A stretch of DNA of 64,000 bases from Angustibacter sp. Root456. GTDB taxonomy: Bacteria; Actinomycetota; Actinomycetes; Actinomycetales; Angustibacteraceae. The position numbers were made by a program, and so were the translations under genes. The stretch lies in assembly GCF_001426435.1 (NCBI RefSeq), contig NZ_LMER01000016.1:8925-72924 (forward strand), written 5' to 3'. Positions within the stretch are counted from its first letter, which is position 1; every line of letters begins with the position of its first letter. Shown here one piece after another: positions 44,950-53,832 of this stretch. The notes beneath the pieces were generated by a model. That model was not told where the DNA came from. It made no database searches and saw nothing but the letters and a program-made list of their open reading frames with translations.

Positions 44950-45438
44950 TCAGCCGAGCCACTCGTTGCCGACTTCCTGCTCCTTCGACACCGCAGCGCG
45001 CACGGCAGGCTCGGCTGCGCGCTCGATCTTGCCGCCGAGTAGCGGCACCGCGGCCTTGAGGTCGCCCTCGACCTCCTCGAGGGTGCCGGGTCCGCCCGCG
45101 TGCATGGTGACCGTGCCGGTGAGGCGCACGGGCGTGCCCTGGATCTCCACGACGATCGTGCCGCGCCGCGTCCCGTCGCTCCCCGGTGAGCCCCAGTGGT
45201 CGACGCGCATGACGTCAAGCGTCTCGCCGACGAAGGTGCGCACGAAGTCGGGCAGCCCATCGGCCGGCAGCTTGCGCGTCGTCGTGATCGTCGCTCCGCC
45301 ATCGGCTGGTTCGACGTCGACGCTGTGGTCGAGCGCGCCCGTGGCCAGGCAGACCTTCTCGTGGAATGCCGGGTCGAGCAGCATCTCGAAGACGCGGTCA
45401 GGGTCGGCGGCATAGCGGATGTCGGCTCGGAACTTCAC
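44950..45438 (-). CDS. DUF2505 family (START-like) protein
   Basis: A 162-residue helix-grip protein of the DUF2505 group: MKFRADIRYAADPDRVFEML, central strands, and a C-terminal helix KAAVPLLGGKIERAAEPAVR. Probably binds a lipid-like ligand. GTG 45438 has AGGAG upstream. Convergent with the DUF2332 gene. Confidence 0.85.
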   Translation of the reverse strand: MKFRADIRYAADPDRVFEMLLDPAFHEKVCLATGALDHSVDVEPADGGATITTTRKLPADGLPDFVRTFVGETLDVMRVDHWGSPGSDGTRRGTIVVEIQGTPVRLTGTVTMHAGGPGTLEEVEGDLKAAVPLLGGKIERAAEPAVRAAVSKEQEVGNEWLG

Positions 45439-45543
45439 GGGGCGGCTCCTGCGGGGCGGTCGGCGGACGCGCCTACGCTACGGCGATCGTGTGACGATCG
45501 CGCGCGACCCGCCACCCGCCCTGACGCCTGCGAAGGGCAGGGG

Positions 45544-45549
45544 TAGGGT
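45544..45549 (+). promoter_or_regulatory. Putative -10 (TAGGGT) of NAD-glutamate dehydrogenase gene
   Basis: This would start transcription near 45556, giving a 50-nt leader that begins with the hairpin listed next. Confidence 0.4.
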
Positions 45550-45554
45550 CGCTG

Positions 45555-45578
45555 GAGGTACGCAACGGCGCGTACCTC
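45555..45578 (+). promoter_or_regulatory. Leader hairpin or operator before glutamate dehydrogenase gene
   Basis: A perfect 9-bp inverted repeat GAGGTACGC/GCGTACCTC around AACGGC sits at the predicted start of transcription. It could be an operator or an mRNA-stabilising 5' stem. Confidence 0.5.
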
Positions 45579-45606
45579 ACGGGTCACGACAAAGGTCACG
45601 GGAGTC

Positions 45607-48600
45607 ATGGCGCACTCGCCAGCGGGGTCCAGGTCGCAGCTTCTCGAGAAGGCGTCGGCGCTCGCCGAGCGGTCGCAGCAGGACGCCACGGCGTCCTACC
45701 TCGCCCGCTACTACCGCCACGTGTCGGACGACGACCTCGACGCGCGGCGTCCCGAGGACCTGCTCGGTGCGGCGGCCAGCCAGTACGAGCTGGCCCGCGA
45801 GCGGCCCGTCGGCACGGCGAACGTCCACGTGTTCACGCCGACCGTCGACGAGCACGGATGGTCGAGCGGCCACACCGTCGTCGAGATCGTCACCGACGAC
45901 ATGCCGTTCCTCGTCGACTCGGTGACGGCCGAGCTGTCGCGGGTCGGGCGCGCCATCCACCTCGTCGTTCACCCGGTGCTCACCGTGCGTCGCGACGCTG
46001 CAGGGCACCTGCAGGAGATCGTCGACGGCGTCGGCCCCACCGACGACCTGCCGTACGACTGCTCCCGCGAGTCGTGGATGCACCTGGAGATCGACCGCGA
46101 GACCGACCAGGCGGACCTCGGGCAGCTCACTGCCGACCTGCGGCGGGTGCTCGAGGACGTCCGCGACGCCGTCGAGGACTGGCCGAAGATGCGCGACGCG
46201 GCCCAGCGCCTGGCCGCCGAGCTCGCCGACACCCCGCCGGCCGGCGTCGACTCTGCCGAGGTCGCCGAGGCGCGGCGGCTGCTCAGCTGGCTCGCTGACG
46301 ACAACTTCACGTTCATCGGCTATCGCGAGTACCTGCTCGACGAGGACGAGGCGGGCGAGGAGGTGCTGCGCGCGCAGTCGGGCACCGGTCTCGGGATCCT
46401 GCGCTACGACCAGAAGGTCTCGGGCAGCTTCGGCCGCATGTCGCACGAGGTGCGGGCCCGGGCCCGTGAGCCGCGGGTGCTGATCCTCACCAAGGCCAAC
46501 TCCCGGTCGACCGTGCACCGCCCGGCGTACCTCGACTACGTCGGAGTCAAGAACTTCGACGCCGACGGCCAGGTCATCGGGGAGCGCAGGTTCCTCGGGC
46601 TGTTCACGTCGGCGGCCTACACCGAGTCGGTCACGCGGATTCCCGTGATCGACACGAAGGTGCAGGAGCTGTTGCGCCGCACCGGTTTTGCCATGGAGAG
46701 CCACAGCGGCAAGGACCTGCTCGAGATCCTCGAGACCTACCCTCGCGACGAGCTGTTCCAGATCGGCGTCGACGACCTGTACGCCATCACCACGAGCGTG
46801 CTGCACCTGCAGGAGCGCCGGCGCACCCGGCTCTTCCTGCGCCGCGACGACTACGGCCGCTTCATGTCGTGCCTGGTGTACCTGCCGCGCGACCGCTACA
46901 CGACGCACATGCGGCTGCGCATGGAGGAGATCCTGCGCGAGGCGTTCCACGGCGAGACCGTCGACTACACCACTCGGGTGTCGGAGTCGGTGCTGGCGCG
47001 CCTGCACTACGTCGTGCGCGTGCCAGACGGTGAGCACATCCCCGACGTCGACGTCGAGGAGCTCGAGAGCCGGCTCGTCGAGGCGACGCGCACGTGGGAC
47101 GAGGACTTCGCGGAGTCGTTGCGGGCCGACGTCGGTGAGGAGGAGGCCGCCCGGCTGCTCGCGAAGTTCGGCAAGTCCTTCCCCGAGGCCTACAAGGAGG
47201 ACTTCCCGGCTCGGGTGGCGGTGGCCGACCTGCGGCACGTCTGCGCGGTCACCGAGGGGCCCGCCACGGGGGCGGACGCGCCGGACGAGGCGCGGATGAA
47301 CCTCTACCAGGAGCCGGGTCGCCCGGCTGACGAGCGGCGGTTCAAGTTCTACCGCGCCGAGCCGCTGTCGCTGACGCGCGTGCTGCCGGTGTTCAGCCAC
47401 CTCGGGGTCGAGGTGGTCGACGAGCGGCCGTACGAGCTCGACCTGCCCGACGGCGGAATGGTGCACGTCTACGACTTCGGGCTGCGCTACGGCGGTGGGG
47501 AGGGGTGGGACCGCGACCAGGCCGAGTCGGCCCGCGCCGCGTTCCAGGAGGCCTTCGCCGCGGTCTGGTCGGGGCGCGCCGAGAGCGACGGCTTCAACGC
47601 GCTGGTGCTGGGGGCCGGGCTCACCTGGCGCCAGGCCAGCGTGCTGCGCGCCTACACCAAGTACCTGCGCCAGGCGGGCCTGACGTTCAGCCAGGAGTAC
47701 GTCGAGGCGTGCCTGTTGTCGAACGTCGACATCGCGCGGCTGCTGGTGCGCCTGTTCGAGGCGCGGTTCGACCCCGACCACTTCGGCGGCGCCGCCGATG
47801 CCGACGCGCGACGTGAGACCTGCGACGCGCTGGTCGAGGAGATCACGGGTGCGCTCGACGACGTGGCCAGCCTCGACCAGGACCGCATCCTGCGCGCCTT
47901 GCTCGGCGTCGTTCGCGCGACCCTGCGCACCAGCTACTTCCAGGTGGACGCCGACGGGCACCCCCGCAGCTACCTGGCCTTCAAGCTCGACCCGCACGCG
48001 GTGCCGGACCTGCCCGAGCCGCGGCCGGCGTTCGAGATGTGGGTGTACTCCCCGCGGGTCGAGGGCGTGCACCTGCGCTTCGGCGCCGTCGCCCGCGGTG
48101 GCCTGCGCTGGAGCGACCGCCGCGAGGACTTCCGCACCGAGATCCTCGGCCTGGTGAAGGCGCAGATGGTGAAGAACGCCGTCATCGTGCCCACGGGGGC
48201 CAAGGGTGGCTTCGTGCCGAAGCAGCTGCCCGACTCCAGCGACCGCGAGGCGTGGCTCGCGGAGGGCAAGGCGGCGTACCGCACCTTCATCTCGGCGTTG
48301 CTCGACGTCACCGACAACATCGTGGGCACCGGCGAGGCGGCGAGCGTGGTGCCGCCGCAGCGCGTGGTCCGGCACGACGGTGACGACACGTACCTGGTCG
48401 TCGCGGCCGACAAGGGCACGGCGACGTTCAGTGACATCGCGAACTCGGTGGCCATCGACTACGGCTTCTGGCTCGGTGACGCGTTCGCGTCCGGCGGCTC
48501 GGCCGGCTACGACCACAAGGCCATGGGCATCACCGCGCGCGGCGCCTGGGAGTCGGTGAAGCGGCACTTCCGCGAGCTGGGCCTCGATACCCAGAGCGAG

Positions 48601-50523
48601 GACTTCACGGTCGTCGGCGTCGGAGACATGAGCGGTGACGTGTTCGGCAACGGCATGCTGCTGTCGGAGCACATCCGGCTCGTCGCGGCCTTCGACCACC
48701 GACACGTGTTCATCGACCCGACGCCGGACGCCGCGACGTCGTTCGCCGAGCGCCGCCGGCTGTTCGACCTGCCGCGCTCGTCGTGGGAAGACTACGACCG
48801 CTCGCTCATCAGCGAGGGTGGTGGCGTGTGGCCGCGGTCGGCGAAGTCGATCCCGGTGAGCTCGCAGGCGGCTGCGGCGCTGGGGATCGGTCAGAAGGCG
48901 ACGTCGATGACGCCGGCCGAGCTCATGAAGGCGATCCTGAGCGCACCGGTCGACCTGCTCTGGAACGGCGGCATCGGCACGTACGTGAAGGCGTCCGGCG
49001 AGACCAGCGCCGACGTCGGCGACCGCGCCAACGACGCCATCCGCATCAACGGCAACGACCTGCGGGTGCGGGTGGTGGGCGAGGGCGGGAACCTCGGCCT
49101 CACCCAGCTCGGTCGCATCGAGGCGGCGCGCCATGGCGTGCGCATCAACACCGACGCCATCGACAACTCGGCCGGCGTCGACACGTCCGACCACGAGGTC
49201 AACCTCAAGATCCTGCTCAACGCGGTCGTGGCCGACGGCGACCTCACCACCAAGCAGCGCAACGCCTTGCTGGCCGACATGACGGACGACGTCGCCGAGC
49301 TCGTGCTGCGTGACAACTACGAGCAGAACGTGTTGCTGGGCAACGCCCGCGAGCAGGCGCACGCCATGCTGCCGGTGCACGCGCGGCTCATCCGCTCGCT
49401 GGTGAAGCGGGGCGAGCTGAACCGGGAGATCGAGTTCCTGCCCAGCGACGCCGAGATCGCGCGCCGTCAGGACGAAGGCCTCGGGCTGACCTCGCCGGAG
49501 TTCTCGGTGCTGGTCGCGTACTCGAAGATCACGCTCGCCGATGACCTGCTGGCCAGCTCGCTGCCCGACGACCCGTGGTTCGCCGCGACGCTTCGCTCGT
49601 ACTTCCCGCCCCAGGTGGTCGAGCGGTACGGCGACCGGCTCAACCAGCACCCGCTGCGCCGCGAGATCGTCACGACCTCGCTGGTCAACAACATGGTCAA
49701 CCGCGGCGGCATCACCTTCGCCTTCCGGGTGCAGGAGGAGACCGCGGCGTCCACCGTGCAGGTCGCGCAGGCGTACGTCGTCGCGCGCGAGGTGTTCCGG
49801 CTGCACGACTTCGTCGCGCGGGTCGAGGAGCTCGACAACCGGGTGCCGACGCGGGCGCAGACCGCGCTGTACCTGGAGTTCCGCCGGCTGATGGACCGCG
49901 CCGTGCGCTGGCTGCTGCAGACGCGGCCCACGATCACCGACATCGGTGCCGAGATCGAGCGGTTCTCGGTCGTCGTCGATGCGTTGCGCCCCAACGTTCC
50001 TGAGCTGTTGGTGGGCGCGGAGCAGCGCCGGCTGCAGCGGCGGACCAAGGAGCTCACGGACCTCGGTGTGCCCGACGACCTCGCCGTCGACTGCGCCTCG
50101 CTGCTCGACGTCTACTCGCTGCTCGACATCGCCGAGATCGGGTACGAGACCGAGACGCCGGTCGACCGCGTCGCCCCGATGTACTTCATGCTGTCGGAGC
50201 GGTTCCAGGTCGACACCATGCTCGGCCTGATCACGCGCCTGCCGCGTGACGACCGCTGGGACGCCTTGGCCCGTGCCGCCCTGCGCTACGACCTGTACGC
50301 CGCGCTCGAGCAGCTCACCGTCTCGGTGCTCACCACGAGCGACGACGGCCTCGACACCGAGAAGCGCATCGCGGAGTGGGAGCGGTCGAACCGCGCCACC
50401 CTCGACCGCGTGCGCGACATGGTGGGCGAGGTCAGCCACCTCGACCGCACAGGCATCGCCGCGCTGTCGGTGGCGCTGCGCGGTCTGCGCGGGGTGGTGC
50501 GCAGCAACAGCGCGTCGGCCTGA
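45607..50523 (+). CDS. gdh: NAD-specific glutamate dehydrogenase, large (GDH-180) type
   Basis: A 1638-residue enzyme that deaminates glutamate to 2-oxoglutarate with NAD. N-terminal ACT-like domains cover about 1-500, a linker region follows, and the catalytic GDH domain starts near 820; MVKNAVIVPTGAKGGFVPKQ (about 850-870) holds the glutamate-binding lysines, and VGDMSGDVFGNGMLLSEHIR the dinucleotide region. Length matches Rv2476c (about 1620). ATG 45607 has GGGAG upstream. This class is allosterically controlled, in mycobacteria and corynebacteria by GarA/OdhI; no FHA regulator of that type is seen here. Confidence 0.95.
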   Translation: MAHSPAGSRSQLLEKASALAERSQQDATASYLARYYRHVSDDDLDARRPEDLLGAAASQYELARERPVGTANVHVFTPTVDEHGWSSGHTVVEIVTDDMPFLVDSVTAELSRVGRAIHLVVHPVLTVRRDAAGHLQEIVDGVGPTDDLPYDCSRESWMHLEIDRETDQADLGQLTADLRRVLEDVRDAVEDWPKMRDAAQRLAAELADTPPAGVDSAEVAEARRLLSWLADDNFTFIGYREYLLDEDEAGEEVLRAQSGTGLGILRYDQKVSGSFGRMSHEVRARAREPRVLILTKANSRSTVHRPAYLDYVGVKNFDADGQVIGERRFLGLFTSAAYTESVTRIPVIDTKVQELLRRTGFAMESHSGKDLLEILETYPRDELFQIGVDDLYAITTSVLHLQERRRTRLFLRRDDYGRFMSCLVYLPRDRYTTHMRLRMEEILREAFHGETVDYTTRVSESVLARLHYVVRVPDGEHIPDVDVEELESRLVEATRTWDEDFAESLRADVGEEEAARLLAKFGKSFPEAYKEDFPARVAVADLRHVCAVTEGPATGADAPDEARMNLYQEPGRPADERRFKFYRAEPLSLTRVLPVFSHLGVEVVDERPYELDLPDGGMVHVYDFGLRYGGGEGWDRDQAESARAAFQEAFAAVWSGRAESDGFNALVLGAGLTWRQASVLRAYTKYLRQAGLTFSQEYVEACLLSNVDIARLLVRLFEARFDPDHFGGAADADARRETCDALVEEITGALDDVASLDQDRILRALLGVVRATLRTSYFQVDADGHPRSYLAFKLDPHAVPDLPEPRPAFEMWVYSPRVEGVHLRFGAVARGGLRWSDRREDFRTEILGLVKAQMVKNAVIVPTGAKGGFVPKQLPDSSDREAWLAEGKAAYRTFISALLDVTDNIVGTGEAASVVPPQRVVRHDGDDTYLVVAADKGTATFSDIANSVAIDYGFWLGDAFASGGSAGYDHKAMGITARGAWESVKRHFRELGLDTQSEDFTVVGVGDMSGDVFGNGMLLSEHIRLVAAFDHRHVFIDPTPDAATSFAERRRLFDLPRSSWEDYDRSLISEGGGVWPRSAKSIPVSSQAAAALGIGQKATSMTPAELMKAILSAPVDLLWNGGIGTYVKASGETSADVGDRANDAIRINGNDLRVRVVGEGGNLGLTQLGRIEAARHGVRINTDAIDNSAGVDTSDHEVNLKILLNAVVADGDLTTKQRNALLADMTDDVAELVLRDNYEQNVLLGNAREQAHAMLPVHARLIRSLVKRGELNREIEFLPSDAEIARRQDEGLGLTSPEFSVLVAYSKITLADDLLASSLPDDPWFAATLRSYFPPQVVERYGDRLNQHPLRREIVTTSLVNNMVNRGGITFAFRVQEETAASTVQVAQAYVVAREVFRLHDFVARVEELDNRVPTRAQTALYLEFRRLMDRAVRWLLQTRPTITDIGAEIERFSVVVDALRPNVPELLVGAEQRRLQRRTKELTDLGVPDDLAVDCASLLDVYSLLDIAEIGYETETPVDRVAPMYFMLSERFQVDTMLGLITRLPRDDRWDALARAALRYDLYAALEQLTVSVLTTSDDGLDTEKRIAEWERSNRATLDRVRDMVGEVSHLDRTGIAALSVALRGLRGVVRSNSASA

Positions 50524-50631
50524 CCCGTCGTCGGTGCAGGGAGCTCGAGTGGGGGCGTTCGGCGTACCGACGTGGGCGTGGGTGGTGGCGGCGTCGGCGG
50601 GGGTCGGGCGGCGACCAAGCGACGCTAGCGC

Positions 50632-50955
50632 TCAGTGGCTGGCGCCGCTGACCTGCAGGCCGACGACACCGACGACGATGACGCCGATCCAGAACGCCTT
50701 GGCGAGGGTCGCGCTCTCGCCGAACAGCATGATGCCGAGCACCGCCACGGCCGCCGTCCCGACGGCCGACCAGATGGCGTAGGCGACGCCCACCTCGATG
50801 GTGCGCAAGGCCCGCGCCAGCAGCGCGAAGCTCGCGACGTACCCGACCACCACGATGATCGACGGCACGAGGCGCGTGAAGCCCTCGCTGGCCTTGAGCG
50901 AGACGGTGGCGGCGATCTCGGTGGCGATCGCGAGGGAGAGCAGCAGCCAGGGCAT
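50632..50955 (-). CDS. SMR family multidrug/guanidinium efflux protein
   Basis: A 107-residue protein with four helices and the essential membrane Glu at E13 (LAIATEIAATVSLKASEGF). Length and sequence fit SMR pumps (EmrE/QacE/SugE), which work as dimers and export cations. ATG 50955 is chosen: it lies six bases after GACGAT and gives the family length. A single gene, not the paired type. Confidence 0.9.
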   Translation of the reverse strand: MPWLLLSLAIATEIAATVSLKASEGFTRLVPSIIVVVGYVASFALLARALRTIEVGVAYAIWSAVGTAAVAVLGIMLFGESATLAKAFWIGVIVVGVVGLQVSGASH

Positions 50956-50961
50956 GGGCCC

Positions 50962-50967
50962 ATCGTC
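50962..50967 (-). promoter_or_regulatory. Putative -10 (GACGAT) of leaderless SMR gene
   Basis: Six bases before the ATG on the minus strand. Confidence 0.4.
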
Positions 50968-51044
50968 TCGCATCGAATTGCGGGCATCTCGCTCGAGGGC
51001 TAGGACTGACGTGCTCGGGCCCTTCGAACAGCGAGGTGAGTGAC

Positions 51045-51617
51045 GTGTCCACTGTTGCGTCGGCGGCGACCGACCGGGAGCGCGCGACCGCAGTCGCGGC
51101 GTGGCGTGCCTGGGCGACGAGGCACCGGGTGTGGTCGGCACTGATCGCCGGCCTCGTCGCCGTGCACATCGGCACGATCGTGGGCTTCTGGCTCGGCGAC
51201 TTCGGGCTGAGCCGGATGGACTGGCCGACGGCGAACGGCCTGGTCTACGTACCCAAGGCTTCTCCGGTCGTCCAGTTCGTCATCGGAGGGATGGCGCACT
51301 ACGTGGACGGCGTGCTCTTCGCTCTCGTGTACGCGATCGCGCTGGCCCCCTTCCTGCCGTTCAGGTCGACCGCCACGGGGAACCTCCTCAAGGGCCTGGT
51401 CTTCGGCACGGTGCTGGCCGTCGTCGCGCTGCTGATCATGACGCCGCTGGTGTACGCGCCGGCGCGCGGCTCCGAGGCCGGGTTCTTCAGCAGCAACTTC
51501 GGCTGGAGCTACATCATCAGCGTCTTCATCTTCCACTGGGTCTACGGGCTCCATCTCGGGCTGATCTACAACCCCGACGACGCCGTCGCTCGCCCACCCG
51601 CTGACCGTCTGGAGTAG
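51045..51617 (+). CDS. Hypothetical four-helix membrane protein
   Basis: A 190-residue protein with helices at about 30-52, 77-102, 112-135 and 152-178. Paired aromatic residues near the last helix (FGWSYIISVFIFHWVYGLH) are striking. GTG 51045 fits GAGGTGAG upstream; GTG 51036 is the alternative. Family not recognised with confidence. Confidence 0.7.
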   Translation: MSTVASAATDRERATAVAAWRAWATRHRVWSALIAGLVAVHIGTIVGFWLGDFGLSRMDWPTANGLVYVPKASPVVQFVIGGMAHYVDGVLFALVYAIALAPFLPFRSTATGNLLKGLVFGTVLAVVALLIMTPLVYAPARGSEAGFFSSNFGWSYIISVFIFHWVYGLHLGLIYNPDDAVARPPADRLE

Positions 51618-51634
51618 ACCGGCGGCAGCGGCCG

Positions 51635-51640
51635 TAGGCT
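51635..51640 (+). promoter_or_regulatory. Putative -10 (TAGGCT) of leaderless pdtaS-like gene
   Basis: Six bases before GTG 51647. Confidence 0.5.
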
Positions 51641-51646
51641 CCTCAC

Positions 51647-53113
51647 GTGGCCTCGTTGACCGACCTGCTGCGCCAGCGCACCGAGCTCAGCGACGCGGAC
51701 GCCGAGTGGCTGCGCCTCCTGGTCGGCGACTGGCAGCTGCTGTCGGACCTGTCGTTCGCCGACCTGGTGCTGTGGGTGTCGGTGCCGGACGGCTGGCTCG
51801 CCGTCGCGCACGTGCGCCCGACCACGGGTATGACGGCGTTCGTCGAGGACGTCGTCGGGCAGGTGGCGGCGCGGGGCCGGCGTCCGCAGATCGACCGCGC
51901 GTACGACGAGCAGCGCATCTGCCGCGAGCGCGACCCCGACTGGCGCGACGACGTGCCGGTGCGCGAGGAGACGATCCCGGTGGTGTGTGACGGCCGCACG
52001 CTCGCCGTCCTGTCGCGGCACACGAACCTGTCGACGATGCGCACGCCGAGCCGGCTCGAACTCACCTACCTGGCGTGCGCCGACGCGCTCGCGGGCATGG
52101 TGGCGAGCGGCGGGTTCCCGGTGAGCGGCGCGCCGACCGGCTCTCGCCGGGGCGCCCCGCGGGTGGGCGACGGGCTGATCTGCCTGGACGTCGACGGTGA
52201 GGTCACGTACGCCAGCCCGAACGCGGTGTCGGCGTTCCACCGGCTCGGGCACGACCGATCACTGGTGGGTCAGTCGCTCGCCGAGGTGACGACGGCGCTG
52301 CTGCGCGGACGCGAGCAGGTCGACGAGGGGCTGCCGCTCGTGCTCACCGGCAAGGCGCCGTGGCGGGCCGACGTCGAGGCGTCCGGCACCGGCCTGAGCG
52401 TGCGGGCGATCCCGCTCACGGTCGAGGGCAAGCGCGACGGCGCGCTGCTGCTCGTGCGTGACGTCACCGAGCTGAGACGCCGTGAGCGCGAGCTGCTGAG
52501 CAAGGACGCCACGATCCGTGAGATCCACCACCGGGTGAAGAACAACCTGCAGACCGTCGCCGCGCTGCTGCGCCTGCAGTCGCGGCGGATGGACGACCCG
52601 GCCGCCCGGACGGCACTCGACCAGGCCGAACGACGGGTGGCCGCCATCGCGCTGGTGCACGAGACCTTGTCGACCGGCTACGACGAGACCGTCGACTTCG
52701 ACGAGGTGGCGGCGCGCGGGCTGTCGACCCTGGTGGAGGTGGCCCGGCCCGGAGGAGCGGTGCGCACGCGGCACGAGGGGCGGTTCGGCCGGATGCGCGC
52801 CGAGGACGCCACGGCCCTGTCGCTGGTGCTCACCGAGCTGGTGCAGAACGCGGTGGAGCACGGGCTGGCCGGTCGAGACGGCGTCGTGACGGTGACCGCC
52901 GAGCGCACGACGTCCGACGGCGACGACCGGCTCGAGGTGCACGTGAGCGACGACGGCGCGGGGCTCGGCGCCCAACCCGACCCCGGCGGCCTGGGCAGCC
53001 AGATCGTGCGGGCGCTGGTGACCGAGCTGCGCGGGCAGATCAGCTGGGACGAGCGTTTCGGCGGCGGCACCGACGTCCGGCTCGACCTGCGGCCGCGGCC
53101 GCTCGAGGAGTAG
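51647..53113 (+). CDS. pdtaS: PdtaS-like sensor histidine kinase
   Basis: A 488-residue soluble kinase: N-terminal GAF-like domain (about 1-150), PAS domain (175-275), then a HisKA_2 domain with EIHHRVKNNLQT (phosphoacceptor H294 or H295) and an HATPase with VLTELVQNAVEHG (N box) and DDGAGLG. This is the layout of mycobacterial PdtaS, whose partner PdtaR is an ANTAR RNA-binding regulator; PdtaR is not in this window. Being convergent with whiB1 also matches mycobacteria. Confidence 0.9.
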   Translation: MASLTDLLRQRTELSDADAEWLRLLVGDWQLLSDLSFADLVLWVSVPDGWLAVAHVRPTTGMTAFVEDVVGQVAARGRRPQIDRAYDEQRICRERDPDWRDDVPVREETIPVVCDGRTLAVLSRHTNLSTMRTPSRLELTYLACADALAGMVASGGFPVSGAPTGSRRGAPRVGDGLICLDVDGEVTYASPNAVSAFHRLGHDRSLVGQSLAEVTTALLRGREQVDEGLPLVLTGKAPWRADVEASGTGLSVRAIPLTVEGKRDGALLLVRDVTELRRRERELLSKDATIREIHHRVKNNLQTVAALLRLQSRRMDDPAARTALDQAERRVAAIALVHETLSTGYDETVDFDEVAARGLSTLVEVARPGGAVRTRHEGRFGRMRAEDATALSLVLTELVQNAVEHGLAGRDGVVTVTAERTTSDGDDRLEVHVSDDGAGLGAQPDPGGLGSQIVRALVTELRGQISWDERFGGGTDVRLDLRPRPLEE

Positions 53114-53133
53114 GCCGGGCATGGAGCGCACGC

Positions 53134-53169
53134 GACGACGCCCCGGCCGATACCGGCCGGGGCGTCGTC
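53134..53169. terminator. Bidirectional hairpin between pdtaS and whiB1
   Basis: A perfect 16-bp stem (GACGACGCCCCGGCCG) with a 4-nt ATAC loop, midway between convergent stop codons. Confidence 0.78.
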
Positions 53170-53190
53170 AGCGAACTACAGGGTGCGGGG

Positions 53191-53439
53191 TCAGACCGCC
53201 CGGCGGGCTCGAGCGTTGCGTCGCTTGAGTGCGCGGCGCTCGTCCTCCGACAGGCCACCCCACACACCGGCGTCCTGCCCGGACTCCAGCGCCCACTTCA
53301 GGCACGTGTCCATGACGGGGCAGCGACGGCAGATGGCCTTCGCTTCCTCGATCTGCAGCAGGGCGGGTCCGGTGTTTCCGATCGGGAAGAACAGCTCGGG
53401 ATCCTCGTCGAGGCAGGCAGCGCGGTGGCGCCAGTCCAT
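53191..53439 (-). CDS. whiB1: WhiB1-type iron-sulfur regulator
   Basis: An 82-residue protein with C9, C37, C40 and C46 to hold a 4Fe-4S cluster, the GVWGG turn at 58-62 and a basic tail LKRRNARARRAV for DNA. The start MDWRHRA and DEDPELFFPIGNTGPAL match WhiB1, an essential NO-sensitive partner of the housekeeping sigma factor. ATG 53439 has AGGAGA upstream. The frame stays open for 107 codons upstream, but known family length argues for the short form. Confidence 0.95.
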   Translation of the reverse strand: MDWRHRAACLDEDPELFFPIGNTGPALLQIEEAKAICRRCPVMDTCLKWALESGQDAGVWGGLSEDERRALKRRNARARRAV

Positions 53440-53832
53440 CGGGATCGATCTCCTGTCGTTGTGCGGGGGTGTCGGCACGGCCGTGCTCGACTCCGGTGGC
53501 GAGCAGGTGGTGCTGTTTCGTGCGGTGCGGGGTTCGTGCTCTTGCTGGTCGTGCTCGTGCTGGTCGTGCTCATGCTCGTCGTGCTCTCCCGACGATGGTG
53601 CGCGCCGGACGGCGACTCCGCACGTCGGATGCTTGTGAAGGGCTTCACGAGCGAGATACCAGAGCAACGCGCAGAAGATCGCCGGTGTTCCAGCCTCACA
53701 CCTCGCGTGCTCGCCGCACAAGGGGTATCCGTGATCGTTCTGTGATGGACACCGAGGCATGCATCACACAGCGTAGGTGATCAGGGCTCATCCGGTCACG
53801 CACGGTGCGATTGGACACGCTAGCGTGTCGTG
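53440..53832. promoter_or_regulatory. 393-bp divergent control region of whiB1 and a membrane protein gene
   Basis: No gene is assigned. It holds a degenerate tandem repeat of GTGCT(C/G)GTC-like units at about 53533-53587, a GTGAAG/CTTCAC dyad at about 53635-53648, TGTGATG and CATCACA as inverted 7-mers at about 53739-53767, and a 16-bp palindrome at 53814-53829. The part after 53630 is poorer in G and C than its surroundings, as promoters often are. The size suggests complex control of whiB1. Confidence 0.6.
53814..53829. promoter_or_regulatory. Perfect 16-bp palindrome over the -10 of the next gene
   Basis: GACACGCTAGCGTGTC is a full dyad. TAGCGT at 53821-53826 within it is a -10-like hexamer six bases before GTG 53833, so a dimeric regulator bound here would block transcription. 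Confidence 0.55.

Noticed and set aside
45577-50439. Antisense open frame of 1620 codons opposite the glutamate dehydrogenase gene
   Set aside because: It is the mirror of a strongly biased high-GC coding frame; its composition (runs of Arg, His, Val, Asp) is typical of such shadows and matches no family.
53440-53760. 107-residue N-terminal extension of WhiB1
   Set aside because: WhiB1 proteins are about 84 residues and ATG 53439 has a ribosome site; kept only as a finding about the control region.
53739-53767. TGTGATG/CATCACA pair as a CRP site for whiB1
   Set aside because: The half-sites are too far apart for the TGTGA-N6-TCACA consensus of CRP-type regulators.
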